Origin: Acetivibrio sp964564015
Lineage (GTDB): Bacteria; Bacillota; Clostridia; Acetivibrionales; Acetivibrionaceae
Direction: 5' to 3'
Assembly (NCBI GenBank): GCA_964564015.1
Contig: CAZLZR010000006.1
Location: 1-64,000 of the forward strand
Length of the DNA: 64,000 nucleotides
Below are positions 19,178-28,883 of the stretch, one piece after another. Position numbers and translations under genes: made by a program. How positions within the stretch are numbered: the stretch's first letter is position 1; the number at the start of each line of letters is the position of its first letter. The notes under the pieces are model-generated. The model made no database searches. It was not told the origin of the DNA and saw only the letters and a program-made list of their open reading frames with translations.

Positions 19178-19813
19178 TTATACATCCTCACCAATGTATT
19201 CTTTAATAATCTTTTCGGAGATTTTTCTGTTCTTCTCCTTAAGTTCTTTGATAACCGACCTCATAAGAATCTTTTCATCATACCCCAAATCAACAGCAAA
19301 CATGCCATAATTAAAGCTTCCGTTCTGCTCGTTCTTTCTGGCAATTCTTGCCTTAACATCAACAGTACGACTATCTAGTTTTATACTCATTTTTACAAAA
19401 TGATTTATATTCAGATCCACATGGGTGCTGACCATAAAACCCCTCAGACTCATGTTCCTTATCACACCGTCAAATCCCTGTGAAGTTAAGCCATCAGTAA
19501 TTCCCACCTTGAAGAATGCCGGATATCTTGTTGAAAACCTTCTGTTTATAACAGAAAAAGTTTTACTGACCTTAAGCTTTAAAACTCCTTCTTTGTCAGC
19601 TTTCTTCAGAATATCACAATAGACGGCATAAATACTATTGTATGCTTCATACCCAAGCAACACTCTTCCTTCCGGAACGTCTTCATAGTTTATGACCTCA
19701 TCAATAATTTTTAGTTCAACCTGCTCGTCATCCCTATAAAGAACCAAAGCCGTCCCCACATATTCTTCAAGCTTATTGGTTACTGTAACAATATCTCCCT
19801 TTTTAAAACTCAT
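19178..19813 (-). CDS. PilZ-domain cyclic-di-GMP binding protein, YcgR/YpfA-like
   Basis: It is a likely c-di-GMP effector. An N-terminal YcgR-like beta domain covers about residues 1-90. The PilZ domain follows with the binding signature RRFSTR (the RxxxR motif) and NMSLRG (the D/NxSxxG motif). Length is 211 aa and there are no membrane segments. In relatives it brakes flagellar motility, but no flagellar genes are in this window. GGGATTAAT precedes the ATG. Confidence 0.88.
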   Translation of the reverse strand: MSFKKGDIVTVTNKLEEYVGTALVLYRDDEQVELKIIDEVINYEDVPEGRVLLGYEAYNSIYAVYCDILKKADKEGVLKLKVSKTFSVINRRFSTRYPAFFKVGITDGLTSQGFDGVIRNMSLRGFMVSTHVDLNINHFVKMSIKLDSRTVDVKARIARKNEQNGSFNYGMFAVDLGYDEKILMRSVIKELKEKNRKISEKIIKEYIGEDV

Positions 19814-19922
19814 ATTAATCCCTTACTTTTTCTTATTTTTTAAATGTTTTATATATTTTTCTATTCTTTATATTCTATTATTTATATTCTATTATTTATA
19901 TTCTATTTTTTTATTAATGTTA

Positions 19923-21053
19923 TTAAGCTTTTGATAATGCTTTATGACACTCCTTAAGCTGATCCCTTATCTTCAACTTCTGAGGACATTTTGCTTCACA
20001 AACACCGCATTCAATACAGGCATCTGCTCTCTTTCCCTTTACCCATTCATTTGTGCCGATTTCTGCATATCCATCCCTGGAATAGTCTTCTATTCCATAG
20101 ACTTTATAATAATTCATCATTTGGAATATATGGGATATATTAACCTCAGCAGGACATGGCATACAATATTCACAACCTGTACAATAAAGATCCGCGAGTT
20201 TTTTATTTTCCTCCATCATTTTATTTATTGCAGCAACTTCCTTTTCTGAAAGAGGCTCATCATTTGAAGCAATAAGGCTGTTTTCCTCAACCATCTCCAT
20301 GCTTCCCATACCCGATAGGGCACAATCCACACCGGGATTTGCAAATACAAATCTTAGCGCCATTTCAGCACTGCTCTTTACGTTAATCCCAAGCTTTGCG
20401 GAGACCTCTTTAGGAAGCCCTGAAACCCTTCCGCCTCCAACAGGTCCCATTATTACAACACCAAGTCCCTTTGACTTTGCATAATTTATAGCCTCTTCAT
20501 TACTCCTGTCTATAATATTATATTGGCATAAAACCGATTCAAACACTCCAAGATCAACAAGTTTTATGAGGTTTTCCGGAGCATCGTGAAAGGAAAAGCT
20601 TATATGCTTTATCAAGCCCTGTTCTTTTGCTTTATAGGCCTCCTCCAAGTGCTGTGTCTGCTTATTCAAACTGATGAAATTGTCATAACCTATACCATGG
20701 AAATGATAGACATCTATATAATCAATATCAAGCTTTCTAAGTTGTTCCTCCAGAATTTTTGTGTAATCCCCATGCTTCTTTATAAGGTGTCCCGGACTTT
20801 TAGTTGAAACATACACCTTATCTCTTATACCCTTCAAAGCTTTTCCCAATACAATTTCGCTCTGTCCTCCATGATAGAAATACGCCGTATCATAATAATT
20901 TACGCCTAATTCATAAGCTCTTTTAATCATTTTTAGCGTTTTATCTTCGTCCACTACTTCCTTGTCATTTAACCTTATCGTTGGAAGTCTCATACAGCCA
21001 AATCCCAATCGTGATATTTCCATTCCCGTATTGCCAAATTTTCTGTATTTCAT
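19923..21053 (-). CDS. aldo/keto reductase with C-terminal 4Fe-4S ferredoxin domain
   Basis: It has an NADPH-dependent aldo/keto reductase barrel at about 1-270 with the usual start MKYRKFGNTGMEISRLGFGC and catalytic Tyr in NYYDTAYFYHGG. It then has an extension with two cysteine clusters, CTGCEYCMPCP and CIECGVCEAKCPQ, that should bind [4Fe-4S] clusters. The substrate is unknown. The ATG at 21053 is favoured over a frame starting at 21086. The protein is 376 aa. Confidence 0.88.
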   Translation of the reverse strand: MKYRKFGNTGMEISRLGFGCMRLPTIRLNDKEVVDEDKTLKMIKRAYELGVNYYDTAYFYHGGQSEIVLGKALKGIRDKVYVSTKSPGHLIKKHGDYTKILEEQLRKLDIDYIDVYHFHGIGYDNFISLNKQTQHLEEAYKAKEQGLIKHISFSFHDAPENLIKLVDLGVFESVLCQYNIIDRSNEEAINYAKSKGLGVVIMGPVGGGRVSGLPKEVSAKLGINVKSSAEMALRFVFANPGVDCALSGMGSMEMVEENSLIASNDEPLSEKEVAAINKMMEENKKLADLYCTGCEYCMPCPAEVNISHIFQMMNYYKVYGIEDYSRDGYAEIGTNEWVKGKRADACIECGVCEAKCPQKLKIRDQLKECHKALSKA

Positions 21054-21274
21054 GCTGATTTTTCCCGCCTTCCATCCTATAAACATAATATATAAGCAGT
21101 TTTACGTTTTCATGATCACAAGCTTTATTTTAGTTTCATGGTATTTCCGAATATCTATAACACTATTTTATCATTTTAAACTTTACCAGTCTATTTTTTT
21201 GTTACTTTTTTATTTCTATAATTTTATTTCTATGGTAAAATACTATGAATGCATGCAAAGGGAGAGGATAATTT

Positions 21275-22156
21275 ATGTCTAGTGAAGCACAAGCAATAAA
21301 AATTTCAGGAAATAGACTGGAAATAGAAATTGCCTATCCGGGAACTTCATATACCGGATCACGTTTTGATTGGACAGGTTTTATAACTAAAGTAGTATTA
21401 GATGGAAAACATACATTTTGTGCTCCTGAATCACCAATACCCGGGGAAGGTTCCGGCGGATTCGGATTTTGCAACGAATTTGGAATTCATACGCCTGTAG
21501 GTTATGATGAGGTCAAGCCCGGGGAAAAATTCCACAAATTAGGTACAGGTCTGTTGACACGTCCCGATGAATCCGATTACTTCTTTTTTGACAAATATGA
21601 AGTAACACCCTATCCGGTAACAATTGAGGCTGATTCCGATCATGTGCGTTTTGAATTGGAACCTGTTAATTGCAATGGCTATGCTGTTCAAATGATTAAA
21701 GAAGTCAGTGTGGCAGAAAATGCAATGATCATTAAATACAGCTTGAAAAATGTAGGCTCCAAGCCAATTCAGACTGAAGAATATTGTCACAACTTCATTT
21801 CGATTGACAATAACCCTACAGGTCCAGAATATGTACTCAAGTTTCCTTATTCTGCCGAATCCAATGAAACACCGGATGTTCTCAATGTATCCGGCAATGA
21901 AATAAGCTGGAACAAACAGCCGGAGAATGATTTTTATATCGTTCCGGGTGGCTTTAAACCTGTTGAGAATCACACATGGGAACTCCTTCACAAGCCCTCC
22001 GGAGTTGGGGTAAGGGAAATCAGCAATTTTCCGATTCAAAAGGTTGCTGTTTGGGGTAAAGGTCACGTTATAAGTCCTGAAGTTTTCGTTGCCATTAATA
22101 TTGCACCCGGTCAAACCCAGAGCTGGGAAAGAGTTTATGAGTTCTTTAGCAAATAG
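21275..22156 (+). CDS. galactose mutarotase-like (aldose 1-epimerase fold) protein
   Basis: This 293-residue soluble protein is predicted all-beta and looks like the galactose mutarotase superfamily. It has IAYPGTSYTGSRFDWTGFI near the N-terminus, YCHNFISIDN in the middle where a catalytic His is expected, and VAINIAPGQTQSWERVYEF at the end. The sugar substrate is unknown. GGGAGAGGA precedes the ATG. It is a single plus-strand gene that converges on glnS. Confidence 0.75.
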   Translation: MSSEAQAIKISGNRLEIEIAYPGTSYTGSRFDWTGFITKVVLDGKHTFCAPESPIPGEGSGGFGFCNEFGIHTPVGYDEVKPGEKFHKLGTGLLTRPDESDYFFFDKYEVTPYPVTIEADSDHVRFELEPVNCNGYAVQMIKEVSVAENAMIIKYSLKNVGSKPIQTEEYCHNFISIDNNPTGPEYVLKFPYSAESNETPDVLNVSGNEISWNKQPENDFYIVPGGFKPVENHTWELLHKPSGVGVREISNFPIQKVAVWGKGHVISPEVFVAINIAPGQTQSWERVYEFFSK

Positions 22157-22182
22157 ACGCCAAACCTTTAAGTTTTTATACC

Positions 22183-22225
22183 AAAAAGCCTGCTGCGAAA
22201 GTAATATCATCGCAGCAGGCTTTTT
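22183..22225. terminator. bidirectional terminator between the mutarotase-like gene and glnS
   Basis: A perfect 11-bp stem GCCTGCTGCGA / TCGCAGCAGGC (22188-22198, 22210-22220) flanked by AAAAA and TTTTT. It serves both converging genes. Confidence 0.93.
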
Positions 22226-22238
22226 ATATAAATAAACT

Positions 22239-23966
22239 CTATTCCTTATTTGAAATCTTCGCCCAGGTATCCTTCAAGGACACAGTCCTGTTAAACACCG
22301 GCTCACCGGGCTTGGAGTCAACACTGTCAACACAGAAGTATCCCAGTCTTAGGAATTGATACATATCTCCGGGTTTTGCGTTCTTTAACCCTGGCTCCAT
22401 CTTGCAATTAGTCAATACTTCCAATGAATTGGGATTTATCTGCTCCAAAAAGTCAATCTCTTCATCTGCGCCGGGGTTCGGGTCGCTGAATAGATTATCA
22501 TACAACCTGACTTCTGCATCAAATGCATGCTCTGCCGATACCCAGTGGATGGTGCCTTTTACCTTTCTTCCATCAGGAGCATTTCCACCCCTTGAGCCGG
22601 GATCATAAGAACAGTGAACTTCAATTACCTCACCCGTCTTTTCATCCTTTACCAGGCTTTCACACTTTATTATATATGCACTCTTTAGTCTTACTTCCTG
22701 GCCTGGAGCCAAACGGAAGTATTTCTTCGGAGGATTCTCACAGAAATCTTCCTGATCAATATAAATTGTACTTGTAAAGGGAACCTTGCGGTTGCCGGCT
22801 TCAGGATCTTCCGGATTGTTTGGAACTTCAAATTCTTCCACAAGTCCTTCTGCATAATTGTCTATAACCAACTTCAGTGGACGCAGCACACCCATAACGC
22901 GAGTAGCTTTTGCATTCAATTCTTCCCTTATGCAATGTTCAAGCAGAGCAAGGTCAACAATACTATTGCCCTTTGCCACTCCTATACGCGCACAGAATTC
23001 CCTGATGGACTCCGGTGTATACCCACGTCTTCTAAGTCCAGATATTGTGGGCATTCTAGGATCGTCCCAACCTCTTACATGCCCTTCCTTAACAAGCTGC
23101 AAAAGCTTCCTCTTGCTCATAACCGTATAACTTAAGTTTAAACGTGCAAATTCAACCTGCCTCGATTTGCATTCCACATCAAGTGTCTCAAGCAACCAAT
23201 TGTATAATGGCCTATGGTCCTCGAATTCAAGGGTGCAAATTGAGTGGGTGATTCCTTCCATAGAGTCAGAGAGTGGATGCGCAAAATCATACATAGGGTA
23301 TATGCACCAATCGTCCCCTGTCCTGTGATGATTAGCCCTCATTATTCTATAAATAACAGGATCACGCATATTTAGATTCGGTGATGCCATGTCAATCTTA
23401 GCCCTCAGCACTCTTGAACCATCTTCAAACTCTCCGTTTTTCATTCGGGTAAACAAATCAAGGTTTTCTTCGATTGTTCTGTTCCTGTAAGGGCTCTCCT
23501 TACCGGGCTCTTTGAGGGTTCCCCTGAATTCACGGATTTGATTGGCATTAAGATCACAGACATAGGCTTTACCCATTTCAATCAGTTTAACAGCGTATTG
23601 ATACAAATTGTCAAAGTAATTTGAAGCATAAAAAAGCCTGTCTTCCCAGTCAAAGCCCAACCACCTTACATCGGTCTTTATGGACTCCACATATTCATCC
23701 TCTTCCTTGCTGGGATTGGTGTCATCAAACCTCAAATTACATAGCCCTTTATTTTGAGCAGCTATTCCAAAATTCAGGCAAATTGACTTTGCATGACCTA
23801 TATGCAAGTAACCATTTGGCTCGGGTGGAAATCTTGTATGCACCCTGTTTCCAAATCTATTTGTTTTCTGGTCTTCATCAATAATGTCCTGAATAAAATT
23901 AGAATACCTGACTTTACTTTCCACATCATCACTTTTTTCAACATCATTTATATTCGGATCTTCCAT
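22239..23966 (-). CDS. glnS: glutaminyl-tRNA synthetase
   Basis: It charges tRNA-Gln directly. It is a class I enzyme with the HIGH motif in PPEPNGYLHIGHAKS and the KMSKS motif as VMSKRKL. Its C-terminal beta-barrel anticodon domain runs from about residue 345 to the end. Length is 575 aa. Many clostridia make Gln-tRNA by transamidation instead, so a GlnRS may be an acquired gene. AAGGAGGA precedes the ATG. Confidence 0.95.
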   Translation of the reverse strand: MEDPNINDVEKSDDVESKVRYSNFIQDIIDEDQKTNRFGNRVHTRFPPEPNGYLHIGHAKSICLNFGIAAQNKGLCNLRFDDTNPSKEEDEYVESIKTDVRWLGFDWEDRLFYASNYFDNLYQYAVKLIEMGKAYVCDLNANQIREFRGTLKEPGKESPYRNRTIEENLDLFTRMKNGEFEDGSRVLRAKIDMASPNLNMRDPVIYRIMRANHHRTGDDWCIYPMYDFAHPLSDSMEGITHSICTLEFEDHRPLYNWLLETLDVECKSRQVEFARLNLSYTVMSKRKLLQLVKEGHVRGWDDPRMPTISGLRRRGYTPESIREFCARIGVAKGNSIVDLALLEHCIREELNAKATRVMGVLRPLKLVIDNYAEGLVEEFEVPNNPEDPEAGNRKVPFTSTIYIDQEDFCENPPKKYFRLAPGQEVRLKSAYIIKCESLVKDEKTGEVIEVHCSYDPGSRGGNAPDGRKVKGTIHWVSAEHAFDAEVRLYDNLFSDPNPGADEEIDFLEQINPNSLEVLTNCKMEPGLKNAKPGDMYQFLRLGYFCVDSVDSKPGEPVFNRTVSLKDTWAKISNKE

Positions 23967-24012
23967 GTGTCTTCCTCCTTGTATATTTCAGCTAAATAAT
24001 CTAATACAAACC

Positions 24013-24435
24013 CTATTTTTTAAAAACCCAAAATTTATATCCAAAGTAATTAATAAACTGAGAAATCACTATTGTAGGGAATTGAGCAAGATTCTTATCC
24101 ATTCCAAGATTATTTACAAAATACCCCAATCCCTTTGTGGTTGCCAAAAGTGAAACAAGATTTACTGCAATAAACTGCAGCATCTCCGTTGTGGTCTTAG
24201 CCTTACTACCACCTTTACTTTCAAAAGTCCACAGTTTATTCATTATATAGCTGTTTGTGACACCTGCCGCATAAGCAATAACCCAACTTACTTCCAATTG
24301 AAAATGAAAAACATTATTACACACAGTATTAACAATGATTGTTACCAATGTGTTTATTACACCTACAATAGCAAATCGTATAAAGCTTTTATATTTTTCA
24401 ATCAAACCCTTAATTTTGGTAATTAAACCCTTCAC
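24013..24435 (-). CDS. GtrA-family membrane protein
   Basis: This 140-residue protein has four transmembrane helices and the GtrA signature FIRFAIVGVINTLVTIIVN, plus WAYAAGVTNSY-like and KLWTF segments. GtrA proteins are thought to help move lipid-linked sugars across the membrane. The start is a GTG at 24435 because GGAGG lies 7 bases upstream. A frame reaching 24528 adds residues that do not fit the family. Confidence 0.85.
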   Translation of the reverse strand: MKGLITKIKGLIEKYKSFIRFAIVGVINTLVTIIVNTVCNNVFHFQLEVSWVIAYAAGVTNSYIMNKLWTFESKGGSKAKTTTEMLQFIAVNLVSLLATTKGLGYFVNNLGMDKNLAQFPTIVISQFINYFGYKFWVFKK

Positions 24436-24573
24436 AAAAAGACCTCCGGCAACAAATATTTGGAATCCTCTTAATTTGTTTAGACAAAAATCTTGAGGGC
24501 ATTTAGCCCTCTCGATTTGTAAACTCACTTAGCCTTTTTCTTATTGTATTTTAAAAGTGGAATAAACTATTCC

Positions 24574-26067
24574 TTAATATTCATTTTCCTTTAATATTAC
24601 GTCATGGGCTCCACCTTCCATAATACTTACGGAAGATACCAAAGTTATGCGTGCAGTCTTTTGAAGCTCTGAAATTGATGCGGAGCCACAGCTTGACATG
24701 GTGGACTTAACCTTGCTCAAAGTAACTTCAAGGTTATCTTTCAACTTACCGGCATATGGAACATAACTGTCTACGCCTTCTTCAAACTTAAGGCTGTTGC
24801 TTTCTCCAAGATCATATCTCTGCCAGTTTCTTGCCCTGTTCGAACCTTCACCCCAGTACTCTTTAACATAGCTATTTCCACGTTTTACCTTCTTTGTTGG
24901 GCTTTCGTCAAATCTTGCAAAGTAACGACCCATCATTACAAAATCTGCACCCATAGCCAAAGCCAGCACAATGTGGTAATCATGTACTGTACCACCATCT
25001 GAACAAATAGGTATATAGATACCTGTCTTTTCAAAATATTCATCTCTTGCTTTAGCCACTTCAATAACAGCAGTAGCCTGACCTCTACCTATACCTTTCT
25101 GTTCTCTTGTTATACAGATGGAACCGCCTCCGATTCCTACCTTTACAAAATCTGCTCCGGCCTCAGCAAGGTATAAAAAGCCTTCCTTGTCAACAACATT
25201 TCCTCCGCCTATCTTCATTCCCTTGAAATTGTTTTTTACATATTCAAGAGTATTCTTTTGCCACACTGAGAAGCCATCGGAAGAATCTATACAAAGAATA
25301 TCAACACCTGCTTCAACAAGTGCAGGAACTCTTTCCTGATAATCTCTGGTATTAATACCGGCTCCGATTGCAAGCCTCTTATTTTTATCAAGTAACTCAT
25401 AAGGATTTTGCTTATGTTCATCATAATCTTTTCTGAATACAAAATAATGAAGTATCTGATCCTTATCAACTATAGGAAGACAGTTCAACTTGTTTTCCCA
25501 TATGATATCATTTGCTTCGCTTAGGGATATTCCCAATTTTCCGACTATTAATTTTGAGAATGGCGTCATAAAATCTCCGACTTTTTTATCAAGTGAAGTA
25601 CGGCTAACCCTGTAGTCTCTGCTTGTTACTATCCCCAACAGCTTTCCTGTTGAAGTACCATCTTCTGTAACGGCAACGGTGGAATGACCCATTCTGCTCT
25701 TTAAGTCAAGAACATCCTTAAGAGTATTATCCACTCTAAGATTTGAATCACTGACAACAAAGCCTGACTTATACTTCTTAACTTTCTTTACCATTTCAAC
25801 CTGACTCTCAATAGATTGAGAACCATATATAAAGGATATTCCCCCGCATCTGGCCAATGCAATGGCAAGTGTATCATTTGATACAGACTGCATTATTGCT
25901 GATGCTATAGGGACATTAAGCTTAAGCTCACATTCTTCACCCTTTTTGAACTTTACAACAGGAGTACTCAGATCAACCCTATCAGGTACACATCTTTCAG
26001 TTGTTAAATTTGGTATGAGAAGATATTCACTAAATGTTCTGGATACGTCATTGTATATATACGCCAT
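24574..26067 (-). CDS. guaB: IMP dehydrogenase family protein
   Basis: It should oxidise IMP to XMP in GTP synthesis. The barrel is split by two CBS domains (about residues 90-225), and the catalytic cysteine is Cys318 in GGGSICITREQKG. Downstream come ICSDGGTVHDYHIVLALAMG and the flap. Length is 497 aa. The sequence differs in places from bacterial GuaB (for example GGGSICITR where GPGSICTTR is usual), so a related IMPDH-like role is possible. GGAGGATAAAA precedes the ATG. Confidence 0.82.
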   Translation of the reverse strand: MAYIYNDVSRTFSEYLLIPNLTTERCVPDRVDLSTPVVKFKKGEECELKLNVPIASAIMQSVSNDTLAIALARCGGISFIYGSQSIESQVEMVKKVKKYKSGFVVSDSNLRVDNTLKDVLDLKSRMGHSTVAVTEDGTSTGKLLGIVTSRDYRVSRTSLDKKVGDFMTPFSKLIVGKLGISLSEANDIIWENKLNCLPIVDKDQILHYFVFRKDYDEHKQNPYELLDKNKRLAIGAGINTRDYQERVPALVEAGVDILCIDSSDGFSVWQKNTLEYVKNNFKGMKIGGGNVVDKEGFLYLAEAGADFVKVGIGGGSICITREQKGIGRGQATAVIEVAKARDEYFEKTGIYIPICSDGGTVHDYHIVLALAMGADFVMMGRYFARFDESPTKKVKRGNSYVKEYWGEGSNRARNWQRYDLGESNSLKFEEGVDSYVPYAGKLKDNLEVTLSKVKSTMSSCGSASISELQKTARITLVSSVSIMEGGAHDVILKENEY

Positions 26068-26163
26068 TTTTATCCTCCTAAATTTCTATACTATTAAATT
26101 TTTACTATTTTATATCAAATTAAAGCCTTTGTCAAAGGACATTTTAACAATTTTTAATTTTTT

Positions 26164-26919
26164 TTACTGTAGTTCTTTGATATCATATATCATTCCTGTT
26201 TCCGTACCATTATTATGTATCAAATCCAAAAGTTTTTTTGCAACAAAATCAGGAGATTTCAAATCGCCATTTTCCTTAAATTTAATAAATCTTTCAATCT
26301 GTTCAAAATCCTCTGGGTCAGCTTGTCTGATATCACCTTGCATATCGGTATCCATAATACCCGGATCAAAAGCAAATATTTTTACGGGATTGGTACTATT
26401 CTTTTGCTCAAGTCCGACACAACCGGTAAACATGTTCATTGCGGCTTTTGAGCTACAATAGGCGCCCCATCCGTAATATGGTTTTTTAGCAGCCCCGGAG
26501 GATATATTTACAATTTTCCTCTCAAAGGAAGCCTCTTCTGTACGCCTTAAAAATTCCGATACCAGAACCATTGGCGCAATCAGGTTCACATTCATATTGC
26601 TTATGATTTCAAAGCTCGGAAATTTACCTATTGGCTTCACAGGTTTTACTACTCCCGCATTATTAATAAGGCAAACGGAATCTGCCTTTGCAAAGTTTAT
26701 CCTTTCAAATATTGTTTCGGCCAACATATCGATTTCTTCCAAAAAGTTAAAATCATACTCGAAAAAATCGATCCTGCAATCCTTAAGCCCAGCCCTCGTT
26801 ATGAGGTCTTCATTACTCCTCCTTGAGATACAGAACAAATGATTGTCCTTTGAAATAAGATTTTCCGCTATTGCTTCTCCTAATCCTCTAGAAGCACCTG
26901 TTATTATGTAATAATTCAT
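26164..26919 (-). CDS. short-chain dehydrogenase/reductase
   Basis: It has a Rossmann fold with the cofactor motif TGASRGLG at residues 6-13, LINNAGV, and the catalytic Ser...YxxxK (NISSGAAKKPYYGWGAYCSSKAA, Tyr then Lys four later). Length is 251 aa. It resembles sepiapterin reductase or YueD-type benzil reductases, and the true substrate is unknown. The ATG at 26919 has GGGAGGAG 8 bases upstream. Confidence 0.85.
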   Translation of the reverse strand: MNYYIITGASRGLGEAIAENLISKDNHLFCISRRSNEDLITRAGLKDCRIDFFEYDFNFLEEIDMLAETIFERINFAKADSVCLINNAGVVKPVKPIGKFPSFEIISNMNVNLIAPMVLVSEFLRRTEEASFERKIVNISSGAAKKPYYGWGAYCSSKAAMNMFTGCVGLEQKNSTNPVKIFAFDPGIMDTDMQGDIRQADPEDFEQIERFIKFKENGDLKSPDFVAKKLLDLIHNNGTETGMIYDIKELQ

Positions 26920-27045
26920 ACCAAATACTCCTCCCAAAATAAATATTAGTTATTTATATTCTCTTTATCTACATGCATCAATTGTACCACACTTTCGAAC
27001 GTAATCAAATTGTTCATGGTATTTACGACAAAATTTATAATATTT

Positions 27046-27074
27046 TTGACAATTCAAAACTAAAATTATAAAAT
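27046..27074 (+). promoter_or_regulatory. sigma-A-type promoter of the cohesin-dockerin gene
   Basis: TTGACA (27046-27051) and TAAAAT (27069-27074) are 17 bases apart. The start point would be near 27081, leaving an mRNA leader of about 115 bases before the ATG at 27197. Confidence 0.5.
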
Positions 27075-27196
27075 ATAAATACAAGTATACAGAATTTAGT
27101 AATTATTTGGAACAAATCAAATTTTTTCTATACCACAACGCACACCCTAATCAAAATATATTTTACCACAAGATTCCATAGGGGAGGAATTAATTT

Positions 27197-28198
27197 ATGA
27201 AAAGGTTTATCAATTTTATGGTAGTTTTTGCTACTCTGCTTTTTGTTTTTCCAACATCTTCCAGCTCAGCATCTGCACAATTAGGCGACTTCAATGTTAT
27301 TACAGGTTCAACCCAGTCTGATTTTAAAATCCTCATAGATTCTGTTGAGGCAAATGTAGGTGAGCAGGTAATTGTACCTATATACTTTCAGTATGTTTCA
27401 CCAAATACAATACCGGTATTTTCTATGGAAGTCATTTATGACCCCACCAAATTGGAATTTGTGTCACATGAATTAGGTGAAATTATTCCATATCCCAGCG
27501 TAACCTTTGGAATCACCAAAGAATCCGATGGAGTATTAAAATTGCTGTCAATAAACTTTTTAATGGCATCAGGTTATGATATCACTGAAGATGGATTACT
27601 GATAAACCTTGTTTTTAATGTATTGTCTACCGATGAGGATACAACTACTATCGATTTACAAAATACCATTGTCGGCAATCAACAACTCGAGCCTTTACCT
27701 ACAACAGTTTGTCCCGGCACAGTTACAATTAAAAGCACTTCAAACAAATATACACTGAGGGGATATATCAAACCGAACCTTACTGCAACAATATCAGATG
27801 TATACTCAGGATTTAATATCATTTCATCCTTTTCAGCTATTACAGATGAAAAAGGTTATTTTGAAATTAGGGACGTGCCTGCCGGTACATATAACATTAA
27901 AATCAGCAAAACCAATTATCTCACCCGGGAGATAGAAAATTTCACGGTAGATACCGATGTAGAGTTATCCACTTCTGAAAACCCCATACTTTTATGGGCG
28001 GGTGACCTTGAAATTGACGGAGTTCAAGACGGTGCAGTCAATATGTCAGACATCATTGAATTATGCAAACACTTCAACTATGTCAAAGGAGAGGCAAACT
28101 ACTCTGAACAACTCGACTTGAATCTAGATGGCGCCATAAACTTGGAAGATGTGTTGATAGTAGCAAAACACTTTAACAGCACAGCTCTTAACTATTAA
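27197..28198 (+). CDS. secreted adaptor: one cohesin plus X module and type II dockerin
   Basis: A signal peptide (cleavage likely after ASA at 27) leads to one cohesin domain at about 43-184 (FKILIDSVEANVGEQVIVPI, MEVIYDPTKLEF, LLINLVFNV). It then has an X module (about 188-265, YTLRGYIKPNL, GYFEIRDVPAGTYNIKISK) and a type II-like dockerin (about 266-333) whose second calcium loop is DLNLDGAINLED. The X-dockerin pair resembles that of the scaffoldin CipA. The protein could carry one dockerin enzyme and attach it to a type II cohesin on the cell surface. GGGGAGG precedes the ATG. Cohesin type and partners are inferred. Confidence 0.85.
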   Translation: MKRFINFMVVFATLLFVFPTSSSSASAQLGDFNVITGSTQSDFKILIDSVEANVGEQVIVPIYFQYVSPNTIPVFSMEVIYDPTKLEFVSHELGEIIPYPSVTFGITKESDGVLKLLSINFLMASGYDITEDGLLINLVFNVLSTDEDTTTIDLQNTIVGNQQLEPLPTTVCPGTVTIKSTSNKYTLRGYIKPNLTATISDVYSGFNIISSFSAITDEKGYFEIRDVPAGTYNIKISKTNYLTREIENFTVDTDVELSTSENPILLWAGDLEIDGVQDGAVNMSDIIELCKHFNYVKGEANYSEQLDLNLDGAINLEDVLIVAKHFNSTALNY

Positions 28199-28237
28199 TA
28201 TAAGCTAAAAGAAAAAAATATATACACCTTAAACCTG

Positions 28238-28272
28238 TAAAAGAGGAGGGACATAAAGTCCATCCTCTTTTC
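28238..28272. terminator. terminator after the cohesin-dockerin gene
   Basis: Imperfect stem AAAAGAGGAGGGAC / GTCCATCCTCTTTT followed by TCTT on the plus strand. On the minus strand it can also serve the converging gene that ends at 28285. Confidence 0.75.
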
Positions 28273-28284
28273 TTAAATCATATT

Positions 28285-28830
28285 CTACTCCTGCTCTTCA
28301 TTCTCCATTATAGCTTGCAGATTATCAAGCAAATACTTTTTCCCCACATCATTGAACAGTATCATATCATAGGAACGGTTTTTATATACCTTTGTTTCGG
28401 TCTCGATACCATAATCCTTGGATTTTTCATTTACCACAGTTCTGGTATTGCCCTTCTCTGTAACTTGCTCGCTTAAAATCCCTAGTCTTTTCAACTGTTT
28501 GTTAAGGCTAACAGCAGTAAGTTTCTTACTTTTAGATAAGTCAACAAATGTGTTAACACACTTAACAAACTGCATAACCCCAATCTTTCCTTCTGGTAAG
28601 ATTACTCTTGCCCGCTCCTCATCAGTCATTATGAATTTTTTATTATCATTTTCCGCATCTCTTATATTTCTTCCTAATATTTCTGCCACATATATAAAAC
28701 ACCGCTTAATTCTTTCATCATGCAAAAATTCTGTGGTCTCAATGCGCTTGGCATTAGTCGGATCTATTCCATTGGCAATCATTAAGAGCACATTTTTTGC
28801 TTTTGCTATTTTTACATAATCTTCTTTCAT
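28285..28830 (-). CDS. protein of unknown function
   Basis: This 181-residue soluble protein is mostly helical in its first 120 residues (KNVLLMIANGIDPTNAKR, EEIGVMQ-like helices) and beta-rich near the C-terminus. The segment LTAVSLNKQLKRLGILSE looks like a helix-turn-helix or winged-helix and the end recalls phage KilA-C-type antirepressors. That is only a weak resemblance. AAGGGG precedes the ATG. It is flanked by a cellulosome gene and a zinc-ribbon protein. Confidence 0.6.
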   Translation of the reverse strand: MKEDYVKIAKAKNVLLMIANGIDPTNAKRIETTEFLHDERIKRCFIYVAEILGRNIRDAENDNKKFIMTDEERARVILPEGKIGVMQFVKCVNTFVDLSKSKKLTAVSLNKQLKRLGILSEQVTEKGNTRTVVNEKSKDYGIETETKVYKNRSYDMILFNDVGKKYLLDNLQAIMENEEQE

Positions 28831-28883
28831 GTTTCTATAACCCCTTAAGATATTCTCTATATAATTTTAGCCTATAAAACACA

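Noticed and set aside
21539..22210. 223-residue minus-strand frame across the mutarotase-like gene
   Set aside because: It overlaps a gene with a clear plus-strand Shine-Dalgarno and a plausible fold, and it spans the bidirectional terminator. It has no recognisable motif.
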